Assembly (NCBI RefSeq): GCF_901933205.1
Contig: NC_044585.1
Span: 4,278,001-4,342,000 of the forward strand
Direction of reading: 5' to 3'
Length of the DNA stretch: 64,000 bases
Source of the DNA: Camarhynchus parvulus
Taxonomy: Eukaryota > Chordata > Aves > Passeriformes > Thraupidae
Shown here one piece after another: positions 58,523-64,000 of this stretch (position 1 is the first letter of the stretch; each line of letters opens with the position of its first letter). The notes beneath the pieces are model-generated. The model searched no databases and had not been told where the DNA came from. It saw only the letters and a list, made by a program, of their open reading frames with translations. The translations under genes were made by a program, and so were the position numbers.

Positions 58523-60294
58523 GATAAACCTCCAGCAGCGTCTGAATGTATTACAGGGCTGTTTAAAAAGATCCGTCCTAAATTAATACCAAGGTTAAAA
58601 GGGGAAGGCAGCTGGGACATGGAAATTTCCGTATTATTGGGGCGGGGGGGGACACGAGGTGAGTGTGAGTGTGAGTGTGCGGGCGTGCCCAGCGCGGGTG
58701 AACAACGCGGCCCCCCAGGCCCGCACAAAGCCCCACGCAGCCCCCACGCCCCAGCCGGGCCCCCCACCCGCGGCTGCTTCTCCTCCTCCTCCCCAGCCCG
58801 AAAAGGGGCCCGGGGAAGGTGCAGGCACAGGGGATGCCCCAGCTCCTCGCTCCCCTCGGTGCTGCTGGAACCGCCGGGGGGTGTGAAAAAGAAAACAAAC
58901 AAACCAAGCCCTCCAGCCGCACCGCGGACAAATACAAACGAACAACCGGGGGATTTTTAATCCGGGTTTTTTTACCCGTTTTACTTCATTTTAACGATTT
59001 TTTTTCCTTCCCTCCGAGCTCCGGCACGGGGTTTCGGTGGGAGAAAAGGCACAAAACGAGCGGCGATGCCGGCGGCAGGGAGAACAGGGAGAAGCTCCGG
59101 GAGAGGCGGAGCGGCCGCGGGACCGCGCTCGGTTGAGGCCGTTTAACGGGAAAAAACGAAATAAAACCACTCCACCAATAAAAAAAAATTAAAAAAAAAA
59201 AAGAAAATAAATAAATTGCAAACCAAAGTGAAGACACAAAAATCTCGAGCGGGGGCAGAGAAGCGGCTGGCGGAGCTCGGAGAGCCGTCGGAGCGGGCTC
59301 GGTGCGCAGCGCGGTCTCGGAGCGGCCCGAGAGCCGCGGGACCCCGGCCGGGGCTGCCGCTCCCGGCTCTGGGGGCAGCCAGCGCCGAGCCAGGTGCTGC
59401 TTTTCCCTGCTCTCCTCGACCTTTCCACATCCCCATCCTTCTCCACAGCCATTTTAACCAGTCTCTTTTTTTTTTTTCCTCCGCGGGTTGCGGTAATTGG
59501 CGAAGCTTTAATTGCACCCGCAGCCCTTCCTGGCTGCAGCACGGCCCCGGGACCCCCATTCCCACCGCCCCGACGCTTCCCCGGGGCTAAGCCGGCCCTG
59601 GCTGGGGTCCCGCTCTGCGCGGAGCCGGCCCGGGTGGGCACAGCCCGGCCGTGAGCAGCCTGCGCTGCCAGAAACGAGCCGGAGCCGGGCAAACCCACAC
59701 CTTCGGAAACTTAGTGACTTGAGGGGGATGCGGCAAAGAACTCGCTCCAAATTTCCCCGGGCGATCCCCGGCCCGCTCCAACCTCCCGTCGATGCGACCG
59801 CCCCCCCGGAGGGGCTGCTCGAGCCGTTCCCAGCCGCTCCCCCCGCCGCCTCCGCGCTAATGAGCGTGTGTGTTGACACGGCGAGGCGATGCCCCCGTTT
59901 GCTTTTGTTTGGGAGGTGTGAAAGAGGCAATCTGCATGAGAAAAGCCGGCGGCAACCGCGGAGCTCCGCGCAGCAGCGGCGGGACGGAGCGAGCCCGGTG
60001 CGTGGGGAGCCCGCCCTGGGAGCGGGGGGGTTCGGGGGGCACACGGGGCAGGGAGGAGCAGGGAGCTCGCCCCGCTGCTCCCGTCGGGGGTCGTGGCTGA
60101 GCAGAGCACTGGGGGGGGGGTCTCACCCCGCACACGGGACCCCCAAAGCTGTCGGGGCGTGCGGTGACCCCCTGAGGCCCCTCGGGGTCCTCCTCCCTCC
60201 CCTGGGGTTGTTTGGGCAATGGGAGGGGGAGCGCTGGGGCCGCACCCGCGGGCGGGATGGGGGGAGAGCAGCGCTCGCACCGCGCTGCTCACCG

Positions 60295-60475
60295 CGGGGC
60301 GACACGGGGGCCACGGGGGGACATGGGAGACACACGGGGGGACACATCGGGGCACAGACGGGGGGCACACGGGGGGACAGACGGGGGGCGCATCGGGGCA
60401 CACACGGGGGGACAGATGGGGGCACACAGCGGGACACACGGGGGAGCACCGGGGAGGGACCCACGGGTGTCACAC
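60295..60475 (+). repeat. G-rich minisatellite
   Basis: Irregular tandem units of the type cggggggacacac, cggggggcacac and cggggcacagac. Runs of four to six G at short spacing would allow G-quadruplexes on the plus strand. Long open frames over it are repeat artefacts. Confidence 0.85.
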
Positions 60476-60889
60476 GGGGGGCTGAGCGCGCCCCGCAGCC
60501 ACGCAGAGCGAAGGGTGCTGGCAAAGGAGGGGGAGCAGCTCCTCGGGAGGGGCTCGGGGCGGTTTGCAGGGGGAAAGCGGAGCGGGGACGCCGCTCCTTG
60601 CCTTGCACGTCCCGAGCGGCAGAGGAGCCCCGCGGCAGGACGGAGGTGACAGCGATGCCATCGGCAGGGCTGAGCTCTCCCGCCATGGAGAGCCCTGCTG
60701 GGGTCGCGGTGCCGCCGAGCCCTCCCCGGGCCTGGCCGCGGCCCCGCCGTGTCCCTCTCGGGGTCCCCGGTGTCCCGCCGGAGCCGCGGAGCTCTCCAGG
60801 GTGCTGAACCGCCCGGGCCCCGCTCGTCCCGCGGGCACCGGGCACGGCTGCCCCGCCACCCTGCCCCGTTCTCCATCGCCTTCGTCCTC

Positions 60890-61375
60890 TCCACCTCGAT
60901 ATTCCCGTCTTCGCTTTTCTTTTTTTTCTCCCTTGGTTGATTTTCCTTTTTTTCCTTTTTGTTTTCTCCCATTTTTCTTTATTTTTCCTTTTTTCCTGGT
61001 TTTCAGTATTTCTATGTTTTCCCCTGTTTTCCTCTTTTATTTCTTTTTTTTGTTGTTGTTGTTATTTTTCTCCTTTTCCCATGATTTCTCTCATAATTTT
61101 CCTGCGTTTTTCCTCATTTTTTTTTCTGTTTCTCTCCTTTTCCCTAATTTTCTTCCTTTTTAATTTCTCACCTTTTGTTTTTCCTCCCTCAATTCTTTCT
61201 CTTTTCCTCTCTCGATTCTTCCTCCCTTTCTCTCTCCTCCTTTCTCTCTCCCCACACCCTCTGCTGCTCTATTTTTCGTTTCCCCCTCTCATTTCACAGA
61301 CATTCCCTTCCGATCTCTCGGCCCCTCTCTGCTTTTCTCTCAATTCCCGTTTCCCTTCCCCCACAGAAAGACTGG
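60890..61375 (+). repeat. Pyrimidine-rich tract
   Basis: For ~480 bp the plus strand is mostly T and C (ttttccttttt, ctctctcctccttt). It is the strand-opposite counterpart in composition to the polypurine tract at 55.7-56.4 kb. Confidence 0.8.
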
Positions 61376-63659
61376 AATTTTGGGGAACACCGCCATAGAA
61401 TTATCAGACACCCACCGGGCCCCACTCCTTCATCCCGAGGGGAGGGGGCTGCGCTGCCCAGGACCCCAAGATCCGTTGGGACAGGCGGGATCTCAGTGCG
61501 GTTTTTTTTTAATTTTTCACTTTAAAAACGATTAAAAACGACCCCAAAAAGCCGGGTGCCAGCGCAGGGGGGGAGCTCACGGCGAGAACGCAGCCCCGAG
61601 TGTCACGGAGAGGCGACGCTCGGGCGTTTGTGCGAACGCTCCTGTCCTTGCACGCTCACACAGCCAAAGCACAGCGAGCAGGGGTGTCCCCCCAGGGCTG
61701 GGGCTGGGGGTGTCCCCCTGGCCGCCCGCAGAGCTCTTTGTCTTCCTCATCCTCTCCCGCACCTCCCTTCCCCCCGCCCCGCGCATCCCCGCATTCCTCC
61801 ACGCGTGTGCACAGCCCCTGCTCACACTCACAGCCCAAATCCTCGCTGCCCACACCCCTGTCACACCCCAAACCAAGCCTTGCACACGCACGTCCCCCCC
61901 CATCACCCATGGCCGTGGCCCTGCCTTCTGTGACGTACCCAGCTCCGGGGGGCTGAGCCATCCCCCTGCCCCGTGTTTTATATCGGGGATGAGGTTTGTG
62001 TCTCTCCGGGCAGGTCAGGGGACAGAGCCCTGTCTGGGGGTGTCCTGGAGCCGGGGATGGGGCTCAGAGTGCGGCCCGGGTGGCTCCAGAAGCGGTTTCA
62101 CAGCCCGGGTGATGCCTGGTGTAGGGCAGGGATGGGATAATTCCTCCATGGCCTCAGGGAACGGGAAAGCTGCACCGGGCCTCTCTAACCTCATCAGCTG
62201 CCTAATGTGCAGTTGTGCTGGGGTGCTGGGGCTGTCACTGTCACCTGGGCACGGGGACACGGACTGTCACTGCCACCTGGGCACAGGGGCCACGCTGCTT
62301 TCCCCCTCCTGCACTCCCCTCTCCTCCAGCCCCGCTCCCATCTCCTGACAAGTCCTCGCTGGAAATGCACCCCTGCCTCCCTTAATCGCCATCAGGAACA
62401 CGAAAAGGGCTCCACCCGCTCTGGTTGAGGGCTATCCCGATGATTTCTGGGTATCCTGGGTTTCCCAGGGTGTGTGGAAGACAGAGGATCCAGAAGCAGG
62501 GTACTCTGTGGGGCTGTGCAGGGTTTAAAGGGGATCAGAATCTCTGGGATTTGGGAAGCTGTTGGTTTATTCCATTTTTTTCCTTTTAATACTTCTGATA
62601 GGTTTTAATTTTTTTTTAAATTAAATTGTTGGGTTTTTTTTAATAGCAAGAGGAAAAAAAAACCATCAGGAGAAGAACACAGGTTTAGTTTTTCCATTGG
62701 AAGTCACTCCTCACAAAGGGAGATAGGGATGGCCAAGGATCAGCCCAGCCTGGGTGAGTCCCAAGGCAGGGGCAGCCTTAACCCTTGCAGTGCCTGGGGC
62801 ATGACAAAATCCCCTTGTCCCAAGCCCTGGGAAGGATTGGACAATTTGAATAATGAGCATTCAAAGAGTTGAGGACTTGCTGGGTGCTGTGCTGCTGTCC
62901 TGAATTCCCATAAAGAAACGGGCAGCTTCCCATGAGGGCTCAAATCAGCACAACAGGGGAGTTTGGCAGGGATTTTAGGCCAGGCTGATGCTAATTATGA
63001 GCAGATGAGGGGTCTGTGTGTATATATGTGGATGTGAAGGGTCTCACACAGGCTCTAAACCCCCACAAAGAGCCCAAAGCTTCCCCTGACACCCCAGAGT
63101 GCTCCTCTCCACTCACGGTTTGTGGTGTGCAGGGGGTGGGGCGGGGGGGGAGCCTGCTCCTCCTGAGCCCCCAGGACCCCAAAGCAGAACCAAAGAGGCC
63201 ATTTTCCCTTTGCCTTGAAAGCTGAGGGGGGTTAAACCTGGCAGAGGCAGGCTCAGGCCTTTGGCTCACACATTCTTTGTCCAACTTCTCCAGACTTCAG
63301 CAGGACAGAGCTGGGAGCAGCCCCAGCCCTGGCTCTGGGTTTCTCTGTGTTGGTGCATGAGAGGAGATCACCAGGGAGAGGCTGCACATCTGAGCTCCTT
63401 GGGCACAGCTCCTCCAGCTCCTCTCTTTGTTCCCCCTCCCATCCCCATCCCAAACCCTCTGCAAGCCTTTGGCTGCCTGCAAACCTCAGGCACCAATCCT
63501 GCTACAATTGCCTTACAATTCTTTTTTTTTTCCCTACAGAAACACAAGGGACAAACACAATAATTTCCAAGAAGCAAAAGCTTCCCTCTGGAGAAGCCAA
63601 GAGGGACCTGCAGCAGAGTCCTGGTACGGTGTGGCAGTGACACTGATTCCATCTGACAC

Positions 63660-63775
63660 CTGGGTGTCTCCAAAGCCATCACATTGTGCGCTGCAAATGT
63701 ATATTATTAACATTAGTATGCATTGGCACAATATGGATCCATTATTCCAAATGCTTATGAGAACTAGGTGCTGCC
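63660..63775. promoter_or_regulatory. Candidate conserved non-coding element
   Basis: An AT-rich segment, aaatgtatattattaacatt then atgcattggcacaatatgg and tccaaatgcttatgag, next to an old CR1 relic. It has no repeat or coding character. Function is inferred from composition only. Confidence 0.35.
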
Positions 63776-63807
63776 TAGGAGCAGCTGCTGCTTTTTAAGC
63801 CTCAGAG

Positions 63808-63880
63808 CATCAATAGATTCATAGATTTTAGGGCCAGAAGGGACCCCAGCGAGCCTGGAGTCTGACCTCCCACCGGCTGG
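63808..63880 (-). mobile_element. Ancient CR1-type relic (3' tail)
   Basis: The segment atagattcatagattttag then ggccagaagggacc and gtctgacctcc matches, in reverse complement, the old CR1-like tail I know from turtle and crocodile genomes, rather than the younger avian tails at 14.9 and 19.3 kb. It is short and diverged. Confidence 0.6.
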
Positions 63881-64000
63881 GAGCTGGGGGTGATTTTTGC
63901 ATCCTGCCCCACAACTTGTGGGCTGCCAGCTGAGGGCTGATGTCCCCCTCTGTAAATTTGTTCCCTTGTGTTATCACTCTCCCCGTTAATCCTAAAAGGG

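Larger units (their letters stand above)
58523..64000. other. Distal region, no gene supported
   Basis: About 5.5 kb of mostly GC-rich DNA with the G-rich minisatellite near 60.3 kb, the pyrimidine-rich tract near 61 kb, a T/A-rich patch near 62.57-62.66 kb and the CR1 relic near 63.8 kb. I find no exon with family resemblance, no tRNA and no recognisable small RNA. Confidence 0.55.

Overview
The window is vertebrate nuclear DNA, almost certainly from a bird and most likely a songbird. It has split genes with GT-AG introns, CR1 LINE tails of the avian type, and several solo LTRs whose sequences I recognise as families common in passerine genomes. It is GC-rich, with short introns and many minisatellites, as on an avian microchromosome. 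Gene order and orientation match human 12q24.13: TPCN1 > / < SLC8B1 / PLBD2 > / SDSL > / < LHX5. Five protein-coding genes are supported exon by exon. The first lacks only its 5' end; the other four are complete.

Layout: 1-26.9 kb is TPCN1 (endolysosomal two-pore channel; 25 coding exons, long introns holding three LTRs and two CR1 tails). 27.8-33.0 kb is SLC8B1/NCLX on the minus strand (mitochondrial Na+/Ca2+ exchanger; 15 exons), tail to tail with TPCN1. 33.0-34.7 kb is a CpG-rich divergent promoter region shared with PLBD2. 34.7-39.0 kb is PLBD2 (lysosomal phospholipase-B-like protein; 12 exons), with a reading-frame break in its signal peptide. 41.9-43.95 kb is one PLP-dependent serine dehydratase gene that looks like SDSL; SDS, its neighbour in mammals, is not seen. 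44-46.8 kb is non-coding, with AT-rich blocks that look like conserved elements. 46.8-54.8 kb is LHX5 on the minus strand (LIM-homeodomain factor; 5 exons, 402 residues), with a recognisable promoter module near 54.6-54.78 kb. 54.8-64 kb has no gene I can support. It holds a polypurine tract, a 9-bp minisatellite with higher-order repeats, pyrimidine-rich and G-rich tracts, and AT-rich blocks that are candidate LHX5 enhancers.

The genes do not form a functional operon-like system. TPCN1, SLC8B1 and PLBD2 act in organelles (endolysosome, mitochondrion, lysosome), SDSL in amino-acid catabolism, and LHX5 in forebrain development. I see no undescribed system. The most unusual signals are two introns in SLC8B1 with U12-type (minor spliceosome) signatures, one of them with GT...AT ends; the PLBD2 frame break; a possible pore-filter substitution in TPCN1; and the long strand-asymmetric and minisatellite block upstream of LHX5.
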